Assembly: GCA_965153455.1 (NCBI GenBank)
Contig: OZ234497.1
Location: forward strand, 12,648,001 to 12,712,000
Length of the DNA: 64,000 nt
DNA from: Sphagnum compactum
Taxonomy: Eukaryota > Bryophyta > Sphagnopsida > Sphagnales
Direction: 5' to 3'
A program made the translations under genes and the position numbers. A model generated the notes under the pieces. That model worked only from the letters and a program-made list of their open reading frames with translations. It did no database searches and was not told the origin of the DNA. Shown here one piece after another: positions 13,593-24,699 of this stretch (position 1 is the first letter of the stretch; every line of letters starts with the position of its first letter).

Positions 13593-14019
13593 GATGCCGT
13601 CTGAATGGTTGCACTTTGCCATTTGGCTAGGATGATGCTCCACCTTGTATGGCATCATGTCATGTATATTGTACATCATACATCTATGCGCTGCATATGA
13701 CACATCTTCCGTGCCATGACAATACACTAGAGGCAGGAGAGTCTTATTACTCATTAATACAAAACATTAATACAAAATGCTTTGAGCTTGCCAAAAATAT
13801 TTCCACACACACCAAAGAACAATATATTGGTAAATTTTACCACATCCCCAAAGGGCTTGCAGTATTTTTCATTGGTGAATTTCCCCCCTTTCGTGACAAT
13901 AAAAAAAATCCAGTGCAACAACTCATATGAAGGAACTTTGTGAAAAAAATTGTGCCAAAGTTGCCAGATTTTCAAGGTAAAATTTATGAAATCTCCATAT
14001 TTGGGCAATTGGGTTTTGG

Positions 14020-14150
14020 CAGGTTGCCAAAATATAGCAGGATTCTTAAATTTTTAGACTTTACTCTCTCTGACCTTTAGCCAAATTTGGCTAATTCCTC
14101 TTCTGGATAATGGGCAGTGTGGCTACATCACCGAACAAAAAAACCCTGCT
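14020..14150. repeat. Dispersed repeat family, copy 2
   Basis: Holds CCAAAATATAGCAGGATTCT followed by GCCAAATTTGGCTAA and AAAAAACCCTG, in the same order as the copy near 12.9 kb. It lies directly before a SINE. Confidence 0.65.
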
Positions 14151-14234
14151 TGGAAGGTGGGGCCATGGAATAGCCAATATATTTTCAGTTGGTATAAAGA
14201 CTTTATAAAATTGAACATTGGGCCAAAATAACCA

Positions 14235-14432
14235 TGGGTGCAATTGGACCAGGCTGAATGCTCTAAACTCAGGCCTGGTTCAGTTTCAAATAAGGTCCTG
14301 GGTTCAAACCCAGTGGTGTGCAGGTGAAACTCCTGCCAGCAGCCCTCTGCCAATATGAGCTTGACTTGGGGGTTGCCAACAGCTTGTCAGGTTGTGTCAA
14401 CTGTGTTGTGCTTCAAAAGAAAAGAAAGAAAA
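14235..14432 (+). mobile_element. tRNA-derived SINE, copy 1
   Basis: A polymerase III B-box match (GGTTCAAACCC at 14301) is followed by a body with GTGTGCAGGTGAAACTCCTG and CCCTCTGCCA and an A/AAAG-rich tail ending near 14432. A copy with the same body, inverted, lies at 36375-36545. A tRNA-like head, unrelated body and A-rich tail are the hallmarks of a SINE. Cloverleaf pairing around the anticodon is absent, so this is not a tRNA gene. Confidence 0.75.
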
Positions 14433-14643
14433 ATGGGCCAATAAGTGTAACTACAGAACAAAAACTGCACAATTTGTCATGAAACAGGTTTCATAAATTT
14501 GTGTTGAAATAATCTTCGGCTTTTTAAGGGTTTTTCTAAATGAATAAATTTGGGTTTCTAAAATGAAAAAAACTCTAAGCTTCAACATAATGATAGAACT
14601 GCTGTATAGTATATTCTGCACCTTTTATACCAAAGTGCGGAAA

Positions 14644-15028
14644 GGCCACAGTGAACCAGCATCCATCAGCACACTGTGAAGGATGAATGGTAAGTGGTGA
14701 TAAAACAATTTTCTGTTGGGTTTCAGTTCCTTAGCTAACCATGGTGGTTAGCTCGGTTGCTTTTTTTTTTTTTCTACCTACCTACTAACAATCCACAAGC
14801 AGGTTGTTAGTAAGTAGGTAATAAAAGCAGCCTTCACTTTGTATAAACCATCTAGTTACCTAGTAGTTACCTATTTTCCTACCTATCTACCTATATATGA
14901 GACCTATTTCCTACAGAATTGGTTACCAAGGCGAAACCAAATATTAACTCAGTTGAGGTTCATCCACAACTGAGTAATAACAGGCATCCAGTGGATGGTG
15001 CACTGGTGGGTGCTGGTTCACTGTGGCC
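14644..15028. mobile_element. Non-autonomous DNA transposon with terminal inverted repeats
   Basis: The left end GGCCACAGTGAACCAGCA is repeated in reverse complement at the right end (TGCTGGTTCACTGTGGCC), about 385 bp apart. Internal features include TAGCTAACCATGGTGGTTAG and imperfect CTAC tetranucleotide tracts. A second, end-truncated copy in the opposite orientation lies at about 53755-54030. No transposase is encoded. A clear target duplication is not visible, so the superfamily is undecided. Confidence 0.8.
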
Positions 15029-16183
15029 CCAGTGTGGTTGGTAGCTTTTTGTGTTTTGCATCTTTTGCATGAAAGTGTTTGGTGCAATTGATCCAACATG
15101 TTCTTGTTCCTTCATGATAGAACGGTCCATTGCAAATTCTTAAAGAGGTTCCAAGAAGTCTTGATGAATCAAACTTGTAATGCTTTCGTTTTTGAACATC
15201 AATTTGTGTTTTCTCCCTATAGTTTTAAAATGTAAGTACTTGTTTCGAGCTTCGTCTTAAAGGATGATTAAGCAACCTTAACCATCAAGGTTGTGTCATA
15301 GAAGCTTACAAAGAGATTTTGAATCAAAATTTCGTAGGACTAATGGAGGATTTCGTACTAGCAACAAGGATTGTCCACAAAAATTACCAAAAAAGAGCAT
15401 ATTATTTTGAATTCTCCGACCACAATATATTGAACTTTAGCTTTAAAGCTTTTCTAAATGCAATAACTTTGAAATTTATGAACTAAACTCATGGGTTGTT
15501 GCACAAGGGACATTAGAGAAGAAATTTGAAACTTGGAAAAAAGCTTATTGGCAAAGAATGAGAAAGTATTCAAGAAGGGTTTTTATGTATAAAATTGTTT
15601 TCTTATACTTGATTTGCATGTTTACTGGATTATCCTTTGAAGCTGCTAGGTTGAGTTTGAGGTATGTGTTTAGGTTTAGGTTTAATAATGCCTCTGCAAA
15701 CTTCAAAGAAATGTCCTAATCGATCTTATTTTTTAGGAAGAAAGGATGTAAGGTTGGAAACCCCACCTATTTTCACCTTGAGAAATAGAACCGCTTTGCT
15801 AGCTAAGATTACCATCCTTTAATGTAACAACTTCTTACATTTCCTCCTTTAGGTTCTTCATTTGTCTTTTGCTTTCCTTCTTTCTTGTTCCAATTGATGA
15901 ACCAAATTGGTTCTTAAAGTAGTTCCATCAGCAGCAATAAAATTGATGTACACAAAATATTTTGAATGAAGTACAATTGTTTTATGGTGGTGGACCATAA
16001 GAATGTCAAGAAATGTGCATAGGATCTAATGCATGTCAAAAGTCCTTGAACATTATTCTTAATTGGTGGATTATAATGATTGAACTAGATGACCTTGCAT
16101 TTAAATAGTCTCTCACCTTATACTGTCTTTTTTTTCATATTTGTTGGTGGGGATTAGGAAACAATCAACATGAATGTGATAAA
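15029..16183. other. Intergenic stretch
   Basis: No gene, RNA or repeat recognised; frames are short and broken. Confidence 0.6.
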
Positions 16184-17025
16184 TCATATATATTAATTCA
16201 GTTAGTCTGTGCGTCTGTCTGACACGACAATTCTGCTGCAGAACCGGCCTCGGCATTCTGTCCGCCAGCACGGGCGGGGGGGGGGGACGTTTCAGGAACG
16301 GCAGGTGTGACGACCTACCGAGTTTGGATTACGATGGCGATGGATGGTGAAGATGGATCGGTGAGGATGGATTTGTGTGAGGACTGGTAACCGATGGGTG
16401 GATGGTGAGGATTGGGCGTGGATGGATGGTGGATGGTGAAGATGCATTTGTGTGAGGATGGGTGACCAATGGATGGATGGTGAATATGCATTTATGTGAT
16501 GAATATGGGTAATGGATGGATGGTGAAGATGGATTGTGTGAAGATGGGTAATGGATGGATGGTGAAGATGGATTGTGTGAGGATGGGTAATGGATGGATG
16601 GATGGTGAAGATCGATTATGTGAGGATGGGAAATGGATGGATGGATCATGAAGATGGATTGTGTGAGGATGGGTAATGGATGGATGGATGGTGAAGATGG
16701 ACTGTGCAAGGATGGGTAATGGATGGATGGATGGTGAAGATGGATTGTGTGAGGATGGGAAATGGATGGATGGATGGTGAAGATGGATTGCATGAGGATT
16801 GGTAATGGGTGGATAGATGGTTAAAATGGATAGTGGGAAGATGGGTAATGGATGGATAGATGGTGAAGATGGATAACGGGGGGGGGGGATCAACGGGTTA
16901 AAGAATTGGAGTGAAAAATGCGAAGGATGGGAGGGGGTCGACGAGGTAAAGAACCGAAGTGGGCAATGGGAAGGACCAGGCGGGGGGGAGCTCGACAGGT
17001 GCATTATGCACCGGGTTCACACTAG
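16184..17025 (+). mobile_element. Putative non-autonomous Helitron carrying a minisatellite
   Basis: The 3' end has the Helitron signature: a hairpin GGTGCATTATGCACC at 16998-17012, nine bases, then CTAG, followed by T. The 5' end begins with TC in TCATATATATTAA and is preceded by A, so the 842-bp element sits between A and T, as Helitrons do. There is no RepHel gene, so it would be non-autonomous. The interior is a GGATGGATGG-type array plus G-runs. The 3' terminus is the stronger evidence; the 5' end is inferred. Confidence 0.65.
16321..16880. repeat. Minisatellite with a unit of about 43 bp (GGATGGATGGTGAAGATG...)
   Basis: Repeated blocks of ATGGATGGATGGTGAAGATG, GATTGTGTGAGG and ATGGGTA occur about a dozen times with small indels. 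Two long His/Pro/Ser-rich frames on the minus strand are its translation and not genes. It lies wholly inside the putative Helitron. Confidence 0.9.
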
Positions 17026-18259
17026 TATAATTAAAGCTCAAATAGAGAGTATTGGCGGAGTTGCAATTAACTTTAAGAATGTCCTTAATTTGGGGAAGTC
17101 CAACAATGTTTATCACATCCAAGATGGTTTACTAATTGTTTCTTCATCCCCACCCATTAACAATGAAAATTGAAGCATTAAAAGGTGTGAGACCATTCAA
17201 ATAAAATGAATCATTCTTGCTAACAATGGAGAATAGTTATTATTCATATTTAATTTTTTTTTGCAAGCAATGGATCTTATGCACATATACTAGGCCAAAG
17301 CCAATTTATTGTCCCAAACAAACCAAAAATTCGATTATTCTTTATCAAAACAATATTGTGCAAGTTGTCATGGGGCTATTCTTAATTGCCTTCACAAGGC
17401 TCCACCAACACAAGAACAAAGTGCTTTGTGTAAGTACACATTTCCCATCTTCAAGAAACTTTGGCATAAGCACTACAAAAATCCATTTCATATGTGAGTC
17501 AATTAGATGTGCATGAGGTCATTCATTGTTTCCATATAATTTTTTTCCCAAATAATCCTCATATCATTCATTTGTGACAATCCTCTCTGTGAAGGTGTTC
17601 GAATTGGTAGTCTTGGCTAGTTATGGGTTTGGGCTGGTTGTCGGGGTACCCAGACTAAAGGTTTTGCACACTTGGAAAATCAATATGGGAACAGATCCTT
17701 GAACCAGCCTTCCTTTTAGGGATTGGAACAGGAGCGGACCTTTGAACTAGCCTCATATTGGAATCTGAACTTGCACACTTCTTTTGATGTAGGTTTTGGT
17801 TTCCTGCTCAACCTGTTATTTTAAACTTAGGCCATACAAAACAATGAGTTAAACAGGAGTGCACAGCATTGAAATGAGAAGAAGAAAAAAAACCCTAGGT
17901 TGCATCTGTGATGCATTCCATCCAAGAATGGGAACACACTTAATAGGCAAACTCAAACCACTCATACTTTGACATATATGTCTTTGTACTGTAAGAGCCT
18001 CAAGCACACTTTCTACTTAAAAAGAGTGCTTACAATTCAGCTTTACTTGCAACCAAAAACTGAGGAAAGAAGTTAAGGGAAGTCACCTTGTGAGCCAAGG
18101 TGAGCCCAAAGGAATTTCCTTGTGATGAATTTCCTTGTACATGCAAATTGTCTATCAGCTTCACCTACATGTTTTTGTATGCAAATTGGCAACATCATAC
18201 ATACTGGTCAAGAATAATCACAGGCCGGACTCAGTACTAGTGATGATTTCTTTCACAAG
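17026..18259. other. Intergenic region downstream of PSBS
   Basis: Probably includes the PSBS 3' UTR near its upper end. No other gene or repeat supported. Confidence 0.55.
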
Positions 18260-19191
18260 CTACGACACCACATCATCATCATTCACAAACTTGCCTGTTC
18301 CTGGGTTGATGGCAGCAACCAGGAAGTAGGCAACATTGAAGAGGATGAGGGGTTCAAGATCAGTAATGGGCACACCAGTTTCAATGTTGAGCTGTGCGAG
18401 AGTGCCTTTTCCTGTAACGATCTCTCCAATGATCGAGAATGCAATTCCCAGCTGGGCCAGGCATCCCACAAACAACTCATTTGCTTTTGTGAAGCCGAAT
18501 GTAGGACCTGCAACAGCATGGAGTTACATGTGACAAACACAGCTCTGAAGCCTCCAGTGAGGTCTACATCCATTGCCAAAAAAAATCAATTCATTTGGCA
18601 CAAAACTGTCGAAATTCTCTAAGTCCCACAGTTTGAATCAGGAGTTACTGATGCTGTAATCCCTGGTTTCAACTGATTGAGTTTTTCTTGGTAGCATCAA
18701 GCATGCACATGATGATGACATTTGACTATAGAACCATATGGTTTCTCTACTCACAAAATTCAATTCCCATTTTGATTCACACCACACATGTGCAGCCTAC
18801 CCTTCTCATTGAGGCCTAGAGCAGACTTAACACCCTTCCCAGAAGAAATGACAGCTCTGTCCAGTCCTGTTATGGGTGCTGCAGCATCAACAAATCTTCC
18901 GCTATCTCCCAGAGCTCCAATTGCCCCAAGTAGGGTGAAAAGGATGAAGAACAGCAAGAGTGGCTCTGCTTGGTTCAGTGGAATCCCTGTTTCAATGTCA
19001 AACTGGGCTTGGGTACCCTTTCCTGTGAGAGCTTCCCCCAAAATAGAAGCCCATAATGCAAATAAAACCAACCAGTCAGATGACAGATGTGCAGTGCACA
19101 AATGCTGTAAGCAAAAGCTAATTGTTTTCACTTGTCTAAAACAAACAAACAGCACGAGGAACAATCTTTCTCTGCACACTAGAGAACAAGT

Positions 19192-19234
<43 letters not shown>

Positions 19235-19757
19235 GTACCGCAAAGCCGAACATGGCAACTCGGCCCACGAAGAGTTCGTTTGCCTTGGTGAATCCGATTC
19301 CTCCAGAAGTTCCAAAAATGCCGTCCACAGTCTTCTCTTTCACTACCTGCATGAGCGGAACCAAGTTCACGACTTCAATTGGAAGCAACGCGAAGCGGAA
19401 CTCCGTGCGGAAAACACGACAAGCAGAAGAAGAAGAACAACAACAACCAGAACAAGAACATGAACTAAACAAGGGAGAAGAAAATGTGCACGATGAAGTA
19501 CCTTTCCAGTTGTGGTCTTGGGCTTGGAAGCAGGTTTAGAGCCAAACAAGGCAAAAGTCTGGATGACGCCCACGTCCCTTAATCTCATGCACCCGCTGAC
19601 ATGAATCCCAGCGGCATCGGCAGCAGCAGCAGCAGAAGAGGAAATAAACATGGAGGAAGCATGTTCTCACAGACGCCAGCTTCCTGGACTCCGCAGCAGC
19701 AATAGTGGCAGACACCGACACAGGAACGCCACGACAAATGAGCGCTGCTTGTGCCAT
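18260..19757 (-). CDS. PSBS: PsbS, photosystem II 22 kDa photoprotection protein (five exons)
   Basis: PsbS is a thylakoid protein with four membrane helices that senses lumen acidification and triggers energy-dependent quenching in photosystem II antennae. Exons in transcription order: 19671-19757, 19502-19558, 19239-19346, 18801-19104, 18260-18507; 804 nt, 267 residues. Residues 1-48 (start MAQAALICRGVPVSVSA) form a Ser/Ala/Lys-rich chloroplast transit region. The two repeated LHC-like halves are seen as DGIFGTSGGIGFTKANELFV ... GEALTGKG and FGFTKANELFVG ... GEIVTGKG. Both pH-sensing glutamates are kept, in FDIETGIP and LNIETGVP. The C-terminus is acidic (NDDDVVS). Odd point: exon 4 should begin with ASILGEAL straight after GFA, but the base pair preceding it is GG instead of AG. 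The nearest AG, 54 bases upstream, adds HLCTAHLSSDWLVLFALW in frame. Confidence 0.95.
19195..19231. repeat. PSBS: (GA)n microsatellite beside a PSBS splice donor
   Basis: About 18 GA units on the plus strand, read as (CT)n in the PSBS transcript, start a few bases after the exon 3 donor (GTACATTTCTCT). Confidence 0.9.
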
Positions 19758-21093
19758 TCTCAGGGAAGACAGACAGACAGAGGGACCGACAGAATTCTTT
19801 GAAAAATATTTAGGAACACCAAAACGTAAAGCACTGCCTGGATTTTTCCTTTGTATTTTCAGCTCCCTTACGTGCATGAAGAAACCTGTTTTCAGGAAGC
19901 GGCATCTTCTGCGGTGGAACGTACTAGCCACCCTCTCACTATTTCTAAAAAGTGAAAAAATCCCAGCTCTGCTTTAAGGGGGAAAAGGACCTGAGTACAG
20001 GCCCTTCGTGATTGAGATCTGTGCCCGAGGCTGGTAGCACTCAGGCCCTTCTCCTATATGAAAAGACCGCCAGAGAGAGAGAGAGACAGAAAGAGAGAGA
20101 AAGAGGAGCGCTACAGAAAGGAAACTGTAAAACTCACTTTGGGAAGGGGGGAAATTTTTTTGGGATTCACAATGTGTTCCCAAGATGTTCCCAATGTGTT
20201 CGCCAAGATGTTCCCAATAGCACCACACTTTTATCTCATATGCTTTTTGCAAAGGTGGAGAAGGGGGATATGATGATCATTTGACAATTATGGAGGAGGT
20301 GAAATGATACACTAGGACTCACCCTTCCTCAATGGATGTTTTATTTAGAACAAAATGTTGTATGCTTAACTCTATAATGTGAAAATTTTGTAAGTTCCAT
20401 GACAATAATTTGAACCTAACATGCCAATCAGTGTAGTCATAATGTTATGAATTGTTTCACAAAAGTGTCAAACACTCACCTTCAATATGAATAGCAGTGC
20501 AGAGCTGCCAGGATCATGCACCAACTTCATCAGCTCTGACAGTGTGTGTAGATAAGTATAGAATCAGCTCACAATCTGGGCAAACCATCTTCCAAAATCT
20601 GCATCCTGAGCCTTTGTCACATTTCTGAAAGCAAGGGGAAGATTCGGTCATGATGGTGGCTAGCACCCAAGACTATCAAGTCAGTCAAATGGTATCCTCA
20701 GTCATCTGCAATAAGCTTGTGAGGGTCAGCTTGCAGGACAAAACATCAAAAGATATCCACCTGCTTTCTTCTATCGAACCATCTCTCAACCTTAGATGTA
20801 TGTGACAAAGCTGCAGAAGGGGAATTTAACTCGTAAGGGGGATCTGCTGCCAATTCAATTCCATTTCCAGTTACATTGCTTAACATGACAACAGGATGCA
20901 AATCTGCTTGGTAACATCAACAATATTGTGAAGAAGCCAACTGCATCCTACTGCACAAAGATGCAAAACCCAAAAGTCAACTGCAGCAGCACATGACAGC
21001 AAAAACGTGGCTGTCACTGTGCATCATGGCTGCAACCAATGCCTCAGAACTGGATCTAACTACATTTGCCACTTCCAATTGTGGCACGGTCAA
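19758..21093. other. PSBS promoter / CK2-beta 3' region
   Basis: Lies between two minus-strand genes. Near 20070-20115 is an imperfect GA-rich tract. Near 20170-20220 is a short tandem of GTTCCCAAGATGTTCCCAAT-like units. From about 20.45 kb down to the CK2-beta stop, the sequence is GC-richer and is probably its 3' UTR or flank. Confidence 0.5.
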
Positions 21094-23526
21094 CTACCTA
21101 GCACTCTTGTGGAGTTTGAACCCAAATATCCTTGGTACATAGCTCTGTGTTGGCTTAGCTGGTTTTACTTGAGGATAAGTCATCAAAAAAAGATGAGGAA
21201 ACGTTGTCCCAAAGTATGCGCCATCAATATCTGGACCTGTATTAAGAAAATCACAGGAAGAAAGGCTACATAGCAGTTGAGTTCCACACAAAACAGGAAC
21301 ATAATCCCATAACCAATATTCAATTATCCTCCACCAAGAAAGGCCCAAAACTCAGCTCCAGACACTGCTCTGATGGTCCAGTGACAATTTAGTACCTGGC
21401 TGTTCCAGGCCTCTCTGAACATCATCCCAAACGGTCTGTCAACTAGATACAGTGACTTTTATGAAACTTTGGCAAATGACAGCAAAGTAGAATCCCATAC
21501 TCTAAAAGAAATCCAACTAAGGTCAGGATTCCTCTTAGAATGATTGAAGTGCCACAATTCCAGGAATGCCAAGCTACTGCAGTGACAATTACAAACATGA
21601 TGTCAAAGCATAATTAACAAATGTCCAAGAAAATGTGGGAACTGATTATTTCCGCAACACACCCCAATTGATTGCCACATGACATGACAAAGCAGCAAAC
21701 AGTCCATGTGAAAGAGGATACTGCCTTGGTACTTGGACCGGGGGTAATATATGTCTTCACACTTAGGACAGTAAATTTTCACAGTACTTGTCCTGGAGAC
21801 ATCAGACTGCCCCATAGGCAAACATGGCTGGCCAGAACAATATGTTCTGGGGCACCTGCCAAAGTCCACATTCTTGCACTTCTCTAACTGCAAACCGATC
21901 AGACCACAATCATATAAGATAACCCTGCTGCAAAATATAACAAGGACATTCATATAACTGAATCAATTGTCGCTACTTTCAACTTTGATGCAAAAACTTC
22001 ACACAACTATTTGGACATGACCCCATAGCAAATAGGCCTTCTGACCTCTTCACAAGGACTGCATCTGACCTGCCAAAACACAGAGATATGACATACCATG
22101 GCATTCATCCCTTTGCTAGTCAGGATGTATCGGACATGTATGAGTCCATATAGCATCTCAGCAGCAGACTCAACAATTTCATTTTGCTCCTCTGTAAATA
22201 AATCATCTGTGGTTACAGGGCAGAATGTACATTAGAGACAACAAGAGTACACTAATTGGTTCTCTGAGAGTTCTGACTCTTCTTAAGTCATCACAACCAC
22301 TGCAGATAAAGTCAAACCCCTCTTTTTCTTCCATGCCTCAGAATAAACACACTTCATAAACACATGAAAGACTTCTGAACACTACCAACTTCCTGGACAA
22401 TTGATGCTTGCCTATATGTCTAGACCATAAACACTACATTGTGTCTGCTGTTCACATCTCTCAAGCATGAAACTTTCAGTGTTCAATGGTCAATACCAAG
22501 AAGCTGCCATGAACAGCTGCCTCCCTTATCATTTTCAGCAGCAGAATGGAAAGGGAGATGCAGTGATGTTCTCTTACCATTTGGAGACTCCACGTCCAGA
22601 ATGAGGTCGAGTGCATAATCGTAGTAGGGAACCTGAGTGCTGAGACCACTGAGATTGAACTCATCATGAATGTACTCATCATCCACCTCACAGAAGAACT
22701 CATTGCCTCTCAGGCCACAGAACCAGGAAATCCATGAAGTGTCCTCTCCATCAGATCCACTCACATCTGACTCCTCCTCGCTGTCTGTGTCTGAATCCTC
22801 TGCAAAAACAAGTCTATAAACAGTGAAAAGAATCTTCACTACAGTTCAGATTGTTGATATGGTTAACAAAAATGAAATTGACAACATAGCATCAGCATTT
22901 GACACTCAAAAGAGTTGGTAAAATCTAGTCAAGTTTCAAAGCTCTTTTGCCTTATGATGAACCAGAACATGAATGACATTCACTGTCAGAGCAAGAGCAT
23001 TCCATTAGTCTCCAAGAAATGGAACATGAAGACTTGGCTGAGATGCATTTACATCTCACAAAATCCACTGTTCCAAACCCTAATATTCCAGGGTGACAAA
23101 ACAATACTATATTGCCATCCTTGTTGCCAAACCCTAGAAAAGTTTGTTTCAATCAGAGCTGTGGTCGGGAGGGAAGCGGTGAAGCGAGCACACTCCTCCG
23201 TGAATCCAAACAGACAGAGACTCAATCCATTCTTTCTCCAAACAAGAAACCAATAAAACCAAAACTTCAAAAATTCGCAATCATCATCATTTTGCATCAT
23301 TTTGGAAATAACTATGAATCAAAGAGCCGGAAAGAAAATGCGCACCATCATCAGGGTACGTGGAGTCGTCCATGGCGCCACGAAAGTGAAGTGCAGAGGC
23401 AGCAGGTGCTGCGGACGAAGGCACAGATGGCCGCTCCTTGTTCCGTCCGTTGTTCCCGTTTTGGAACACAGCGAAACCATTATCAACGGCACTGGTCCTG
23501 CGCTCCTTGCCGCTGTTGTTGAACAT
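21094..23526 (-). CDS. CKB: Casein kinase 2 regulatory subunit beta (five exons)
   Basis: The beta subunit dimerises and docks two catalytic alpha subunits of protein kinase CK2, setting substrate choice and stability; in plants CK2 acts in the clock, light signalling and cell cycle. Exons in order: 23346-23526, 22578-22799, 22097-22206, 21722-21887, 21094-21230; 816 nt, 271 residues. Residues 1-61 are the plant-type low-complexity N-terminus ([14 protein letters not shown]...). Then come the acidic segment [18 protein letters not shown], the core [20 protein letters not shown] and [16 protein letters not shown], the zinc-ribbon cysteines in RCPRTYC and YCPKCED, and the alpha-binding tail [17 protein letters not shown] ... 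[16 protein letters not shown]. Start: the ATG at 23526 opens the plant-type N-terminus. An upstream in-frame ATG in a CGTGTGTG tract is less likely. The exon 5 acceptor is of tandem type (see findings). Confidence 0.95.
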
Positions 23527-23643
23527 GTCCGCCCACTTCCCCTGCGCGATCGAAGTGCACGGAAGGCGCAGCACGAGAGCGCGCGCACACACACACACTC
23601 TCGCGCTCTCTCTATCTCTCCTGTTCTTGTCCTCCCTCTTCTC

Positions 23644-23985
23644 TTGGTTCCGGTTCCAGTTTGGTGTGGTCTTGTGATCCTCATCCCTCTTCCTCGTGGT
23701 TCCGGTTCCAGTTTGATGCGTGGTCTTGTGATCGTCCTCCCTCTTCCTCTGGTTCCGGTTCCAGTTTGGTGCGTGGTCTTGTGATTGTCGTCCCTCTTCC
23801 TCTGGTTCCGGTTCCAGTTTGGTGCGTGTTCTTGTGATCGTCCTCCCTCTTCATCTGGTTCCGGTTCCGGTTCCAGTTTGGTGCGTGTTCGTGTGATCGT
23901 CCTCGCTCTGGCTACGGTCCGGTTCCAGTTTGTTCCGTGTACGTGATCTCGTTTTCCCTCTTCTTCTGGTTCCGGTTCCACCTTC
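23644..23985. repeat. 53-bp minisatellite upstream of CK2-beta
   Basis: Six head-to-tail units beginning TTCCGGTTCCAGTTTGGTGC, spaced about 53 bp, with point changes and one small internal duplication of GGTTCC. The array lies 120 bp upstream of the CK2-beta ATG, so in the 5' UTR or core promoter. A 220-codon frame through it is spurious, since the unit length is not a multiple of three and each copy is read in a new frame. Confidence 0.9.
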
Positions 23986-24699
23986 GTACATTTGATATTT
24001 TTGGGGGCTTTTCTTCTAGGGTTTAGCTATGCTTCATGTAGTCTTGTTCCACTTTAGACCACTTTGGATCATTTTGGACCACTTTTCGTAGCTTAACTCA
24101 AGTGGGTACATATTTTTAGGCACACAAGGTGGCACCTTAAGGGATGGAGAATAGGGCTGATGTCAAAGGGATGGCACCTTAATGGCACCTTAATGGCACC
24201 TTAAGTGTAGGGTAAGGATCAAGAGTTGGAAGCTGTTCTGGGAATGAGGGCCTTACTTGAAGTCCTTACCTTGTGTAAAGATCTTGTAGAATTTTAAATG
24301 GTTGTGACTCATTTGAGAAGCAAAGGAGGTGAGGTGAGGCCTCTTAGGCCTAAGGTTAAGGGGTCTTCCTCTATTGAAATAGAAATATAACTTGGTGTAA
24401 GGTGCCTTGGACATACACTCACAAAATTCTACTAGCTCCTTACGTGTAGGGTAAAGCCTTCCGGGTGTGGGCATTCCCTATAGGTTTTTTCAAATGTGGG
24501 TCCTACTTTGGACGGTAGTGTTATCTCGGTGTTAAGCCAAAAGTTTGGTAATTTTACATCTTTTGAAATCCTAGATTTTGAGTGAAAAATTCCAATCCAA
24601 TGTTATGCAAAATGTCAAAAGAAGAGTTTATAAGTCTTTAGTAATAATGTTAAGTTTTTAAAAAAAATTGGTCATCAAAATTTAAAAATTTGTATAAAG

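Noticed and set aside
14287-14330. Possible tRNA gene from the B-box match.
   Set aside because: No acceptor stem, D-arm or anticodon stem pairing; fits a SINE head instead.
16329-17004. Two minus-strand open frames of 154 and 170 codons rich in His, Pro, Ser and Ile.
   Set aside because: They are translations of the GGATGGATGG minisatellite in two frames, with no family similarity and no splice or start context.
23319-23981. Minus-strand frame of 220 codons rich in Arg, Thr, Glu and Pro.
   Set aside because: It runs through the 53-bp minisatellite, whose unit is not a multiple of three, and overlaps CK2-beta exon 1 in another frame.
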